Origin: Bacteroidales bacterium
Lineage (GTDB): Bacteria > Bacteroidota > Bacteroidia > Bacteroidales > Marinilabiliaceae
Assembly: GCA_003249255.1 (NCBI GenBank)
Contig: QKJP01000027.1
Coordinates: 1 to 37,227, forward strand
DNA: 37,227 nucleotides
Reading direction: 5' to 3'
Below the pieces are notes generated by a model. That model did not search any database, was not told the DNA's origin, and saw only the letters and a list, made by a program, of their open reading frames with translations. Of this stretch, positions 14,237-23,113 are shown piece by piece. The first letter of the stretch is position 1; the number at the start of each line of letters is the position of its first letter. The position numbers were made by a program, and so were the translations under genes.

Positions 14237-15458
14237 ACATATTATTCTAATTCTTTGTCTTGCCGGCTTACAACCGGTATGTGCTCAATTTGATATAGAC
14301 TCCTTATTTAATGAGGCTATTAAGCATGCCGGGTTAAAAGAATACAACAGAGCAATAAAGGAAGCCAATCAGGTTCTGAAGTTGGATTCTTCCCGAAATG
14401 ATGTGCGTTTATTTTTGGCAAATGTACATGGCTGGAAGCAAGAATTTGAAGAGGCGAATAATTACATCAATGATGTTTATGAAAATGAACCCGGTAATTC
14501 CCAATTGTACGATTCGTGGTTAAACATTTTACATTGGAGCGGAGACTATAAAACTCTGTTAAACACCTTGCAAATTGCAGCGGATAATGGATATCCCAAT
14601 GCTTATAATATGGCACTCAAAACTGCTCTTGCTCACGAAGCGTTAGGTCAGTATGGAGCTGGTGTTCGGTATTTAAACCAGCATCCCGAGTTTTTAGATT
14701 CCTCAGCGGTTCGAAACCTCTATGACATGATGCGTGCAAAAGATCGTTCAAAAGTTTTGTCAGTCTATTATCGCCAAGATCTATTTGAAGGTAATACCCC
14801 AAAACCTCAGCATTTAGCCTACATCGATTATGGATTTAGACAAAAACGTAACAATTGGATTTTCCGTTTAAATTATTCGAATCGCTACGATAAGGAGGAT
14901 CTTCAACCTGAAGTTGATCTTTATCATTTTTTTAATAACGGACACTATTTATATGCCAATTATGGTTTGGGCATACGTAAGACATTATTTCCTAATCATC
15001 GCTTAGGATTAGAATATTTTCTGCCCTTTGGTAAAGGATGGGAAATGAGTATGGGAGGGCGTTACCTTTATTTTACCCATGAAGACGTAATTGTTTTAAC
15101 TGCTTCATTGAGTAAATACATTTCCAATTGGTGGTTTAATATTCAGCCGTATTATGCTGTTAAAGAAAGTGGTAATTCGATTACTACCTTATTTAGGAGC
15201 CGATTATATGGTGAAAATCCCATTAATTTTTGGGGGCTAGAGATCGCTTATGGAAATACTCCCGACGATCGGTTTTCTTATTCACAGGGAATCGAAACCG
15301 ATTGGTTGAATTCCTATCGGATCAAAGTAGAAAGAAATTTCGCTCTTTATCCTACTACTGAATTAAGATTTGGAGTGGGCTATGCTTATGAAGAAATTCA
15401 TCGTAATTACTCCAGAACACGCATCATGTTTGAGCTTTTACTAAAACAACGATTTTAA
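14214..15458 (+). CDS. TPR plus YaiO-type outer-membrane beta-barrel protein
   Basis: A 414-residue protein. A signal peptide (about 1-25, ending VCAQ) is followed by TPR-like helices (about 28-165, for example YNRAIKEANQVLKLDSSRNDVRLFLANV). From about 180 to the end come repeated amphipathic strands rich in Tyr/Trp/Arg, closing with FELLLKQRF. The terminal Phe is typical of outer-membrane barrels. The arrangement matches YaiO-family barrels and is analogous to PgaA, whose periplasmic TPR and 16-strand barrel export poly-N-acetylglucosamine. It sits two genes before a GT2 synthase, which supports a role as the outer-membrane exit for the polymer. The ATG at 14214 overlaps the receiver gene and gives a proper signal peptide. 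Confidence 0.82.
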   Translation: MSPLKVFRHIILILCLAGLQPVCAQFDIDSLFNEAIKHAGLKEYNRAIKEANQVLKLDSSRNDVRLFLANVHGWKQEFEEANNYINDVYENEPGNSQLYDSWLNILHWSGDYKTLLNTLQIAADNGYPNAYNMALKTALAHEALGQYGAGVRYLNQHPEFLDSSAVRNLYDMMRAKDRSKVLSVYYRQDLFEGNTPKPQHLAYIDYGFRQKRNNWIFRLNYSNRYDKEDLQPEVDLYHFFNNGHYLYANYGLGIRKTLFPNHRLGLEYFLPFGKGWEMSMGGRYLYFTHEDVIVLTASLSKYISNWWFNIQPYYAVKESGNSITTLFRSRLYGENPINFWGLEIAYGNTPDDRFSYSQGIETDWLNSYRIKVERNFALYPTTELRFGVGYAYEEIHRNYSRTRIMFELLLKQRF

Positions 15459-15471
15459 TGGATTTTTATAA

Positions 15472-16692
15472 ATGGTTCATTTAATATACTATACAAAGCG
15501 TTTTTTGAAGTATCTGTTTTTTTTGATACCGGTAATTGGTATACCCTTTTTGTACATTCCTTTTTATGATTTAGGGTTTATTGAATTTGCTAATCCTTTA
15601 TATCCTTCTTTTCAATGGTGGGTGATATTGGTTGCCTATTTCATACTTAACAGTGTTACAGGAGTCTTATTATTTATTGGATTAAGCCTTTATTTCACTT
15701 ACGAAAGAGCCAAGCGAGATAAGATTTTACCTAAAATGACCAGAGTTTTTATTTATATGGTTGTCGATTATCTGTATGCTGAGAAGTATCTGGATGATGA
15801 CGCAAGAGAGGCTTTCTTTCAAAAAATTAAAAAGTTTACAAAACATAAGCTTCACGTAGAAGCACTTTTTTTGGCGATGACGAAAATACAAGAAAATGTA
15901 GCCGTGAATCATAGCCGAGATTTCAAATCAATTATTAACAATGCCGGCTTGAATAAAAGCATAAGAAATTTTTTGTTCTCGTATAATTTAACAGAACGCA
16001 TATTAGCCATGCGTATTATTTCTTATTTAAGGATCAAGAACCAGTTTTACGAAAGACAAATTTTTAAATATTCAGATGATAAAAACTTTGCACAACGCTC
16101 TGAAGCCTACACAGCTATCATCAGACTAATGGAAGGTGAAAATCAATTTGCTGAGTTTATTGGAAGTAAGTATAACCTTTCGATATTTGACATTAACGTA
16201 ATCGTAAATGCAGTAATTAAGAATCAGAAAATGAATGTTGATTACATCGATTTTCTTTCATCTGATTTAAACCGGAAGGTAATTGTCGGTTTGATTTTGG
16301 CAAAGTTCAGATACCGAAAGGGCTCAAAAAGCTTAATCTTAATATTGAATCATTTGGGTAATGAAGATACATTTCTAAATCGACTTGCCTGGGATTCATT
16401 TTTAACCTTAGTCCCAAAGGAAGATGCCACCGATATTATTATAGATCGTTTTAAAAAAGAACCGGAGGAAATTCAGTTAATCATTTTAAAAAATTCATAT
16501 GGATTTAATAGCGACAGGTTGTATGATTTTTTAGTTGAAATAACTAAAACAGAGAGTCTTTTGGTGAAAATTGCAGCCCTCAAAATCATTTTTGCAGAGA
16601 AGTTTGAAAAGATAGCTCAATTTATGGATAATGCAGATGCAGAGGTGCAAATTGCTCTACAAGAAATTATTGATATTAATGTGGGGAATTAA
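15472..16692 (+). CDS. Membrane-anchored HEAT-repeat-like protein
   Basis: A 406-residue protein with two N-terminal membrane segments (about 11-32 and 45-70), then a long soluble helical region to the end. The soluble part is built of paired helices (for example NLTERILAMRIISYLRI, EIQLIILKNSYGF and SLLVKIAALKIIFA) that look like degenerate HEAT/Armadillo repeats. The short loops put this part in the cytoplasm by the positive-inside rule (KRDK after TM2). No catalytic motif is visible. It begins 13 bases after the barrel gene and precedes the GT2 gene, so it is probably part of the same operon. A scaffold linking the receiver protein or other regulators to the synthase is a reasonable guess. 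I do not recognise a named family. Confidence 0.75.
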   Translation: MVHLIYYTKRFLKYLFFLIPVIGIPFLYIPFYDLGFIEFANPLYPSFQWWVILVAYFILNSVTGVLLFIGLSLYFTYERAKRDKILPKMTRVFIYMVVDYLYAEKYLDDDAREAFFQKIKKFTKHKLHVEALFLAMTKIQENVAVNHSRDFKSIINNAGLNKSIRNFLFSYNLTERILAMRIISYLRIKNQFYERQIFKYSDDKNFAQRSEAYTAIIRLMEGENQFAEFIGSKYNLSIFDINVIVNAVIKNQKMNVDYIDFLSSDLNRKVIVGLILAKFRYRKGSKSLILILNHLGNEDTFLNRLAWDSFLTLVPKEDATDIIIDRFKKEPEEIQLIILKNSYGFNSDRLYDFLVEITKTESLLVKIAALKIIFAEKFEKIAQFMDNADAEVQIALQEIIDINVGN

Positions 16693-16751
16693 AAAACTGA
16701 ATGTCCTCAATTAGACGTAATGAAAATGATTGGTATAACACAAAAAAACAT

Positions 16752-16775
16752 CAACACAAAGGCACCAAGGTTTAT
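16752..16775. repeat. ACACAAAGGCAC-type intergenic repeat, copy 1
   Basis: AACACAAAGGCACCAAGGTTTAT-like stretch in the spacer before the GT2 gene. It shares ACACAAAGGCAC with the copy at 37019-37048. The stretch GCTCTGTGTTAAAAT that follows is partly complementary to the repeat's start. Confidence 0.5.
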
Positions 16776-16845
16776 AATTTAACTTCATAAGCTCTGTGTT
16801 AAAATTACTATGCGTAATAACGGATATACACTAAAAAAATAACAT

Positions 16846-18267
16846 ATGATGGAATTTATACACAGTAGTTTTAACCTCTTTTTTTTAATATATGGTTCTA
16901 CACTTTTCTTATCATATATTTTAATAGGGGTGTTATCCAGTTTTGAATTAAGTTCTTATACAAGGCGAAATAAGTTTTTTAATTTTTCTTCTATTTCTGA
17001 GTATAAGGTACTGCCATCTATCTCAATCATCGCTCCATGCTATAACGAAGCCAATAGCATTATTCATAACATCCGCAGTTTGCTGTCGTTGCAGTATAAT
17101 AACCTTGATGTTATAATCGTAAATGATGGTAGCAAGGATAATAGTTTACAAATGATGATCGATCATTATAAGCTTGTAAAAGTAAACTACGCCTATACGC
17201 CCTCGATAAAAACGGCTGTCGTTCGTAATATCTATAAATCAACAGAAGCGGCTTACAGTAATTTAATTGTTGTGGATAAGGAGAATAATGGGAAAGGAGA
17301 TGCTTTAAATGCCGGGATCAATGTTTCTCGCTCCGAATTATTCTTGGGTATTGATGTGGATTGCATCATTGAACATGATGCTTTATTTAGGATGGTAAAA
17401 CCTTTTCTGGAAGAAGAGAAAAATAAGAAAGTGATTGCATCAGGAGGAGTTATTAGGGTGGCTAATTCTTGTGTTATCAAAGAAGGGCGCTTGATAAAAA
17501 TTAATTTTCCCAAGAAGCTATGGGCACAATTTCAATGCCTGGAATATTTTAGAGCCTTTATTCTGAGTCGCATGGCTTGGAGTCGTATTAATGGACTTTT
17601 AATTATTTCAGGGGCATTTGGACTCTTTGACCGTAAACTCGTAAAAAAGGTTGGAGGATACGATTGTACAACTGTAGGTGAAGATTTGGAGTTAGTGATT
17701 CGCATGAGAAAATACATGCATGCTGTGGAGAAAAAACCTTACCGGGTTGCATTTATTCCTGATCCTTTGTGTTGGACTGAGGTGCCCAATTCACTGAAAG
17801 TTTTATACCAGCAACGTAATCGCTGGACCAGAGGGTTAATTGATTCTTTGTTTAAACATAGAGATATGTTTGCTAACCGTAAATATGGGCGTATTGGATT
17901 AATTGCTTTTCCCTACTGGTTCGTGTTTGAATGGTTAGGTCCAATTTTTGAGTTTATCGGAATCTTGTATTTTTCCGTTATGCTTTATTTAGGACGTATC
18001 AACATAAAGTTTTTTCTTCTTTACACATTGTTCGTTTTAGCCTTCTCTGTTTTGTACAGTTCATTTGCTGTCTTTTATGAGAAGTATGTGTATAACCGTT
18101 ACAAGGGAGTAGGGTTTATGGTTAAAGTATTCTTTTTGTCAGTCATAGAGATTGTAGCCTATCATCCCTTGAATTTGTTTTTTGCTCTGGCCGGAAATTT
18201 TGACTTTTTTATTCGTAAGCGTCACAAAGGATGGGGAACAATGGAGCATAAGGGATTTGATAGTTAG
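16846..18267 (+). CDS. Processive family 2 glycosyltransferase (PgaC/BcsA-like exopolysaccharide synthase)
   Basis: A 473-residue membrane protein. It has one N-terminal helix (about 10-33), a cytoplasmic GT-A domain, and three to four C-terminal membrane segments after residue 345. All processive GT2 motifs are present: NDGS (93-96), DVD at 170-172 for UDP-sugar and metal, VGED (277-280) with the catalytic-base Asp, and QQRNRW (322-327), the Q..RW motif that marks polymerising enzymes. Such enzymes join sugars from UDP-donors and pass the chain through the inner membrane. The deacetylase and TPR barrel nearby suggest a poly-N-acetylhexosamine, but donor specificity cannot be read from these motifs. 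There is no PilZ domain. Two ATGs in tandem (16846, 16849) serve as start. Confidence 0.9.
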   Translation: MMEFIHSSFNLFFLIYGSTLFLSYILIGVLSSFELSSYTRRNKFFNFSSISEYKVLPSISIIAPCYNEANSIIHNIRSLLSLQYNNLDVIIVNDGSKDNSLQMMIDHYKLVKVNYAYTPSIKTAVVRNIYKSTEAAYSNLIVVDKENNGKGDALNAGINVSRSELFLGIDVDCIIEHDALFRMVKPFLEEEKNKKVIASGGVIRVANSCVIKEGRLIKINFPKKLWAQFQCLEYFRAFILSRMAWSRINGLLIISGAFGLFDRKLVKKVGGYDCTTVGEDLELVIRMRKYMHAVEKKPYRVAFIPDPLCWTEVPNSLKVLYQQRNRWTRGLIDSLFKHRDMFANRKYGRIGLIAFPYWFVFEWLGPIFEFIGILYFSVMLYLGRINIKFFLLYTLFVLAFSVLYSSFAVFYEKYVYNRYKGVGFMVKVFFLSVIEIVAYHPLNLFFALAGNFDFFIRKRHKGWGTMEHKGFDS

Positions 18268-18287
18268 AAATTTTAAAACTAAGACTT

Positions 18288-18674
18288 ATGAAAACAGGTA
18301 TTCCACAAATAGATGAGTATAACCAAGGTTTTGAAGAGGTTATGAAACAGGTGCAAGAATATTCTATCACTAAAAACTATGACCGTTTACCTGAAGTTAT
18401 TTCGGAACTTGAGATGTTATCTCTTATCGGATTTCCGTATGAGGAAGAATTATTAAAGAATTCAGGTGTTTCAAATTTAGAAGCTCATTTAGAGCAGCAT
18501 GGTTTGTTTAAAGCAAAGGTAAAACAGTTTAAGTTAGAGTTAGAATACCTAAACCCATCTTTAAGTGATAATTTGTTAGTTTTTATGAAAAAATGGTATT
18601 TGTCACATATTCAGCAAGTAGATAGTATTTTTGTACAGATTCAGGTTGATGAGAATGGTGAATATCATTCTTAA
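18288..18674 (+). CDS. Degenerate hemerythrin-like protein
   Basis: A 128-residue protein whose whole length aligns by eye with bacteriohemerythrin. GIPQIDEYNQGFEEV corresponds to the first helix (usually ID.QH), LIGFPYEEE to MHF..EE, AHLEQHGLF to the H.x3.H helix, and KKWYLSHIQQVDSIF to W..NHI...D. Retained ligands are E52, H67, H71, H107 and D112. Two histidines are replaced, by N12 and G48. So it may bind one iron, or none, or have become a structural or signalling protein. It lies 20 bases after the GT2 gene and overlaps the next gene, which makes it part of the operon. Hemerythrins elsewhere sense oxygen or NO; a similar role in controlling polymer synthesis is a guess. Confidence 0.75.
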   Translation: MKTGIPQIDEYNQGFEEVMKQVQEYSITKNYDRLPEVISELEMLSLIGFPYEEELLKNSGVSNLEAHLEQHGLFKAKVKQFKLELEYLNPSLSDNLLVFMKKWYLSHIQQVDSIFVQIQVDENGEYHS

Positions 18675-19398
18675 AAAAATATGTGGTTTATTACTTCTAA
18701 GTGGATGGATGAGTGTCTTTGCTCAAGAGAACATTTATGACCCAAAAGAATTATTGTTTTCTAGTTATTTATGGTATCCCAAAAGATCGGATGTACCTGT
18801 AGGCCCCGGTGATAATAGATTTGGTCTTCATGAAGATAATGTGGTTGTAAATCAAAAAGGTGAATTGATTCTGAAAATTCTTCAAAAAGAAGGTAAGTGG
18901 TCGTGTGCCGAACTCGTTTCTAAAGATAAGTTTTCAGAGGGTTATTATGAACTTGTAGTACAATCAGACCTCAGTCGCTTGTCGTCAGGAGTTGTTTTAG
19001 GTTTGTTTTTATACGACGATAATAAAGCGCCGTATTTCGATGAGGTTGATTTTGAGTTTTCATCCTGGGGAATTGATGGTGAAGTAAAAGCTCAATTTGT
19101 AGTACACCAGGATAGTTTGGAAAAACATCATAGGGCTATTCCTTTCAGAGTAAAAACTACTGTCCATCAGTTATTTGTTAAGCAGGATAGTATTGTGTTT
19201 TTATCAAGGCAAGATCATGAAGAACCGCCCTATATGGAACATACCTTTGCAAGACCACAAAATTTCACCTTTGAGAATACCCACTTTCGAATTAATTTGT
19301 GGTTGTACCATCCATCAAAATTATCACGAAAACGAAAAGTTTCTAAAGTGATTATTAAATCGTTTTCTTATGTTCCTATTGGTTCAATAAACCGGTAA
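18655..19398 (+). CDS. Secreted GH16-like (concanavalin A-fold) protein
   Basis: A 247-residue protein from the ATG at 18655 (in-frame alternatives at 18631 and 18649). This start gives MVNIILKKICGLLLLSGWMSVFAQ as a clean signal peptide. The mature part is a beta-sandwich with the GH16 active-site pattern E130-V-D132-F-E134 (nucleophile, helper Asp, acid/base) preceded by YFDEV. Other GH16-like parts are GYYELVVQS and HFRINLWLYHPS near the end. Family members cleave beta-glucans, agar or similar polymers, or re-join chains. Here, inside a synthase operon, trimming, release or remodelling of the polymer made by the neighbouring GT2 is the likely role. The start overlaps the hemerythrin-like gene by 20 bases, and the stop overlaps the convergent deacetylase gene by 23. 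Confidence 0.75.
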   Translation: MVNIILKKICGLLLLSGWMSVFAQENIYDPKELLFSSYLWYPKRSDVPVGPGDNRFGLHEDNVVVNQKGELILKILQKEGKWSCAELVSKDKFSEGYYELVVQSDLSRLSSGVVLGLFLYDDNKAPYFDEVDFEFSSWGIDGEVKAQFVVHQDSLEKHHRAIPFRVKTTVHQLFVKQDSIVFLSRQDHEEPPYMEHTFARPQNFTFENTHFRINLWLYHPSKLSRKRKVSKVIIKSFSYVPIGSINR

Positions 19399-20248
19399 CA
19401 GTAGTTACAAAATCCCGGTGAGGATAATTTCCAATATTTTGACTTGGTATACTAAATAGATTTAAATCATTGGGATGGATCGCACTTTTCAGAGAATTAC
19501 GAATTCCTTTGTAGCCTGCTTCTTTGGCGATATTCAGTATCTTTTCATCATCATACCCGCTTCCATAAGGTAAGGCTAAATAATTAATGCTTGTATTTAA
19601 ATTTGCTTCTATTATTTGTTTTGATTCGGTTAATTCTACTTTTACATCATCATAACTTACTTCTCCGGTGGTAGCTAATCCTAATTCTTTATGGGTTTTG
19701 GTATGGGAACCAAATGTGAAAATTTTCTCGTTATCCGGATTGATATAATCTGCCATTTCATTAAGTTGTTCCCAGGTTGCATAAGCCACTTCTCCCACAT
19801 AACCTGATACGATAAAGAAGGTTGCTTTAAGATTGTATTTTTTAAGCAAGGGAAAGGCAAGAGGATGAACAGATAAATCGCCATCATCAAAAGTGATAAT
19901 TACAGCATTCTGTGTAAGTTCCATTTCCCCTTTTTTAATCAATTCCAAGTCATCGAAGTTGATGACTTTAAAGTTATTGCGGATGTAAATCAAATCTTGT
20001 TCAAAGTTGAAAATGTCCCTGTGATAATATGGATCTCCGGTTCTTCCATAAACTAAATTATGATATAGTAGAACAATAATCTTGGGATTTTCAACCTTGG
20101 GAACCTCTATTTCAGGTAGAACATCTTCATCAACATAGCTCCAATCGTGGTCACATTCCTCACATATGGTAAGGCATTCTTTTGTTTCTTCAGATTCTTT
20201 ACAAGCGAATAATAAGAGGATGAGTGAGCAAAGTATAATTGTTTTCAT
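19376..20248 (-). CDS. Polysaccharide deacetylase lipoprotein (NodB domain)
   Basis: A 290-residue protein with a lipoprotein signal: the hydrophobic N terminus ends in L-F-A-C16. The NodB domain shows TFDDG at 119-123 (catalytic Asp and metal-binding Asp) and SHTKTH at 181-186 (both metal-binding histidines). FGSHTKTHKEL and LPYGSG agree with the family. Enzymes of this kind remove N-acetyl groups from poly-N-acetylglucosamine (PgaB, IcaB) or chitin-type polymers in the periplasm. It faces the plus-strand synthase operon tail to tail and starts a few bases after the TIM-barrel gene, which is on the same strand. A cysteine cluster, CLTICEEC (25-32), just behind the lipid anchor is unusual and may form disulfides or bind metal. 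Confidence 0.9.
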   Translation of the reverse strand: MKTIILCSLILLLFACKESEETKECLTICEECDHDWSYVDEDVLPEIEVPKVENPKIIVLLYHNLVYGRTGDPYYHRDIFNFEQDLIYIRNNFKVINFDDLELIKKGEMELTQNAVIITFDDGDLSVHPLAFPLLKKYNLKATFFIVSGYVGEVAYATWEQLNEMADYINPDNEKIFTFGSHTKTHKELGLATTGEVSYDDVKVELTESKQIIEANLNTSINYLALPYGSGYDDEKILNIAKEAGYKGIRNSLKSAIHPNDLNLFSIPSQNIGNYPHRDFVTTVTGLLNQ

Positions 20249-20255
20249 AGTTTTT

Positions 20256-22979
20256 TTAGTTATCAGGATTTTGAGGAAAGTCTTTTAATGCACTTTTTAT
20301 CATGTAATAGGCTTTTTTTACTTGTTCATAGGTCTTGGGCATGGAGTAAGAATCCCATTTGTCCCATTTAAAACGTGGTGTAGATACTCTCGAATTGCCT
20401 AAAATGGCTGTGATTGCAACCCCATCCGATTCAACTGTTTGAGTATTATTGCTTCCGCCATTGAGCTTATAATCTGTAATGTGAACTACTTTTAATTGAG
20501 ATGGATCATTAAAATGAATCATTGCCCATGGCAGTTTTAGAATAATTTCAAGTTCATTAAAAATCACCGCATCGCCTCTCATTGGGTTATTATTATTTCT
20601 AATTTTTAAATTGCCGGCATCAAATTCAGAACCTGCACAAAAATCTTCATCCCGGTGGTTTTTCCAGATAACTTTATTCCATCCTTTATTAGTCGTGGGG
20701 ATGGATCTAAAATATTGATCTTGTTTTGGGTAGCCATTCTGTCCAATGCCATAAAGGTCGTAAGCTTTGGTGACGTACAATTGTGCATTCGTGGGAGTTA
20801 TGCTGATGCAAAATTCCGGACGGTTGGCACATAATTGTTGATTGGGTAGGACAGCTTCGCCCTTTCCTTTGTTGTAGGTGTCCAGAGCTAGCCAAAGGGT
20901 ATCACCGGTACTTAATTGCCTGGTGAGTTTCACTTTAATGTACAAGGCCTCAATATCCTGAGACATTCTCACTTGTTCGATTCGTTCTGAGTTTGAGCCA
21001 TAACCAAATTGTGAGAAATCAGCTTCATTAGGAATAAAGGAAATGAGTCCATAGTTTTCTTCAGCACTAAATATATTGTGCCATCGGTTTCGGGTTGCAG
21101 GATTGGTTTGTTGACCAAAAAGCCACACATATTTAAACCACTCATCTATCCAGGAGAATAATATTCCACCACCGCAATCGGCGTTTTGGATATTATTCAT
21201 CATACGTACAATGTATTGGCCTTGTTGTTCTTCGCTTAATCCTCCATGGTGCATACCGTTGGAGGAGTAACGGGATGTTCCCCAGCTACTGGATACTCCA
21301 AATTCAGAAATGATTAAAGGACGATTGGGATAATGGGTTTTTAAATCGTGTAAATAACCCAAATAGCTGTTGCTTCCATATTCATCCTCGTACAATTGAT
21401 ATTCAGGATCACAAACCATAAAATCAGGGAAATAGGGATAAACGTGATAACTTGCGAAATATCCGGCCGGAGCATTGGTTTCATCGATTCCATCTAAATT
21501 GACAGATACCCAATCTTCAGGTCCATTTTCTGTGGGGTGTTCAATGGGATCTAAAGTAGGCCAGCTAGAGAAGCTGATGGGGTGTTGCTGTAGATACTGT
21601 TCTTTTTCGTAATTCATAGCCTTATCTAAGCGTTCGGTCGCCCAAACCTCAATGGCTGATCCTTCGGCTAAGGAAAAAACAGAGCCTTGATAACTGGTGA
21701 TATCCGGATTTAAATCATTGGTGTAAAAAACTTCATTGGCATAAATTTCTCTTCCGATAATGTATCCTAATAACCAGGGAGATACATCTGTATCGTAATT
21801 TCCGGAAGCCCATCCCCATCGTTCAGGTAGTTGAGCCTTACCATGTACCACATCAATCACTTCTTTTACTCGGTTATCAAAGTAGGTAGAGATGGCTTCT
21901 TTTTCAAATTCTGTACTCGCATTTACGTCTCTTACAAATTCTATTTCGCTGGAGTAAAGGTTTGCTTTACCATCCCAGCCTTCATATTCTTCGTCGAGCC
22001 AGGCACCATGCATTAAGTATAAAGGTTGAGCCGGATTTGCATCATTAAATTTTTTAAGTTCTTGATAAAAGCGAGGGTAATGCAAGGTGTATATTCTGAT
22101 GAGGTTATATCCGGCATCACTCATCATCTGGAACCATTTAGCATATTGCTCAGAAGTAGGAGCCATTTCAGCCGGACTGGTACCGGGGATTGCCGCTCCA
22201 AGGTTTATTCCTTTTATGTAAAAAGGCTTGTAGCTTATCCCATCGTGTTGCTCAATGTATTTCTGACCACATTTAAAAGGAATGAATTCTGAGTTATTGA
22301 TGGTAAAATTATTGGGGTTAGAAGTGATATTTACATGCTTTAAATGATGCTTGGGGAAGTTATCGCCAGAGATGGTAACCGAATATGAAAGTGGTGTAGG
22401 ACTCTGTAAATTTAGATCATTGAAAGTGTTTTCTTCTTTGTAGAAGTCTAATCTTGCACTGGTTAAATCTGTAAATTTAATACTTCTGTTTCCGGAATTC
22501 GTTTTGAAGTTTATAAAGCAAATCCGGTTTTTAATGTGATGGGCAATGGAAGCGTAATTCCATGAAAAGTTATGAATTCCTTCCGGACATGCTTGGTTTA
22601 ATAAGAGGTATATTTCTTTTCCATTTATATCGTAAAATGCTAATCTTAAATTGGATGCTGATATTAATTTGCATTTAAATTGAATGTTTTTTGAGAGGTG
22701 ATCAAAATCAGCACTTGCATACAACAGTTCATTAAACATTGACGATGAAAGAAGAGTGGTATACTCTCCCTGAGCATTGGTTGTTCCAGAAGCCGTTAGA
22801 TTTGGATATAGGTTATTGACAATTTGAATGGTTGCATTTTTACAAGGACTGCCATCTGAAAAATTTATCGTTCCATTTAATTCCTGAGCTTTCAACGAAA
22901 TGTCGGTAGATAAAAGGCAACCTATTGGCAACAAGATGCAAAAGAGGAGGTTGCGCAATGAAACGAATGATAAATGCAT
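20256..22979 (-). CDS. Secreted multidomain TIM-barrel glycoside-hydrolase-like protein
   Basis: A 907-residue protein from the ATG at 22977-22979, chosen because it gives a signal peptide ending SLKAQ. An ATG 12 codons upstream (23013-23015) is possible but places polar residues before it. After a carboxypeptidase-regulatory-like beta domain (about 25-100) comes a (beta/alpha)8-type catalytic region starting near INLGAAIPGTSPAEM, with YNLIRIYTLHYPRFY. Candidate catalytic glutamates are E411 in GYIIGREIY and E559 in LIISEFGVSSSWG, the second matching the strand-7 nucleophile of clan GH-A. The C-terminal 200 residues are beta-rich. Substrate is unknown. Adjacency to the deacetylase suggests it cuts the polymer made by the neighbouring synthase. 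No T9SS sorting domain is visible. Confidence 0.75.
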   Translation of the reverse strand: MHLSFVSLRNLLFCILLPIGCLLSTDISLKAQELNGTINFSDGSPCKNATIQIVNNLYPNLTASGTTNAQGEYTTLLSSSMFNELLYASADFDHLSKNIQFKCKLISASNLRLAFYDINGKEIYLLLNQACPEGIHNFSWNYASIAHHIKNRICFINFKTNSGNRSIKFTDLTSARLDFYKEENTFNDLNLQSPTPLSYSVTISGDNFPKHHLKHVNITSNPNNFTINNSEFIPFKCGQKYIEQHDGISYKPFYIKGINLGAAIPGTSPAEMAPTSEQYAKWFQMMSDAGYNLIRIYTLHYPRFYQELKKFNDANPAQPLYLMHGAWLDEEYEGWDGKANLYSSEIEFVRDVNASTEFEKEAISTYFDNRVKEVIDVVHGKAQLPERWGWASGNYDTDVSPWLLGYIIGREIYANEVFYTNDLNPDITSYQGSVFSLAEGSAIEVWATERLDKAMNYEKEQYLQQHPISFSSWPTLDPIEHPTENGPEDWVSVNLDGIDETNAPAGYFASYHVYPYFPDFMVCDPEYQLYEDEYGSNSYLGYLHDLKTHYPNRPLIISEFGVSSSWGTSRYSSNGMHHGGLSEEQQGQYIVRMMNNIQNADCGGGILFSWIDEWFKYVWLFGQQTNPATRNRWHNIFSAEENYGLISFIPNEADFSQFGYGSNSERIEQVRMSQDIEALYIKVKLTRQLSTGDTLWLALDTYNKGKGEAVLPNQQLCANRPEFCISITPTNAQLYVTKAYDLYGIGQNGYPKQDQYFRSIPTTNKGWNKVIWKNHRDEDFCAGSEFDAGNLKIRNNNNPMRGDAVIFNELEIILKLPWAMIHFNDPSQLKVVHITDYKLNGGSNNTQTVESDGVAITAILGNSRVSTPRFKWDKWDSYSMPKTYEQVKKAYYMIKSALKDFPQNPDN

Positions 22980-23113
22980 ATTATGGCAGGTTTGGTTACT
23001 TATAAATATAACCATTAACAGAATTACTTATCCCTTTGGGAAGTAGCTTCTTTTATGAGTGCCAATAGAATGATGATAAATGAGGGGATTTTTTGTGTGT
23101 AAGTTTTTAGAAG

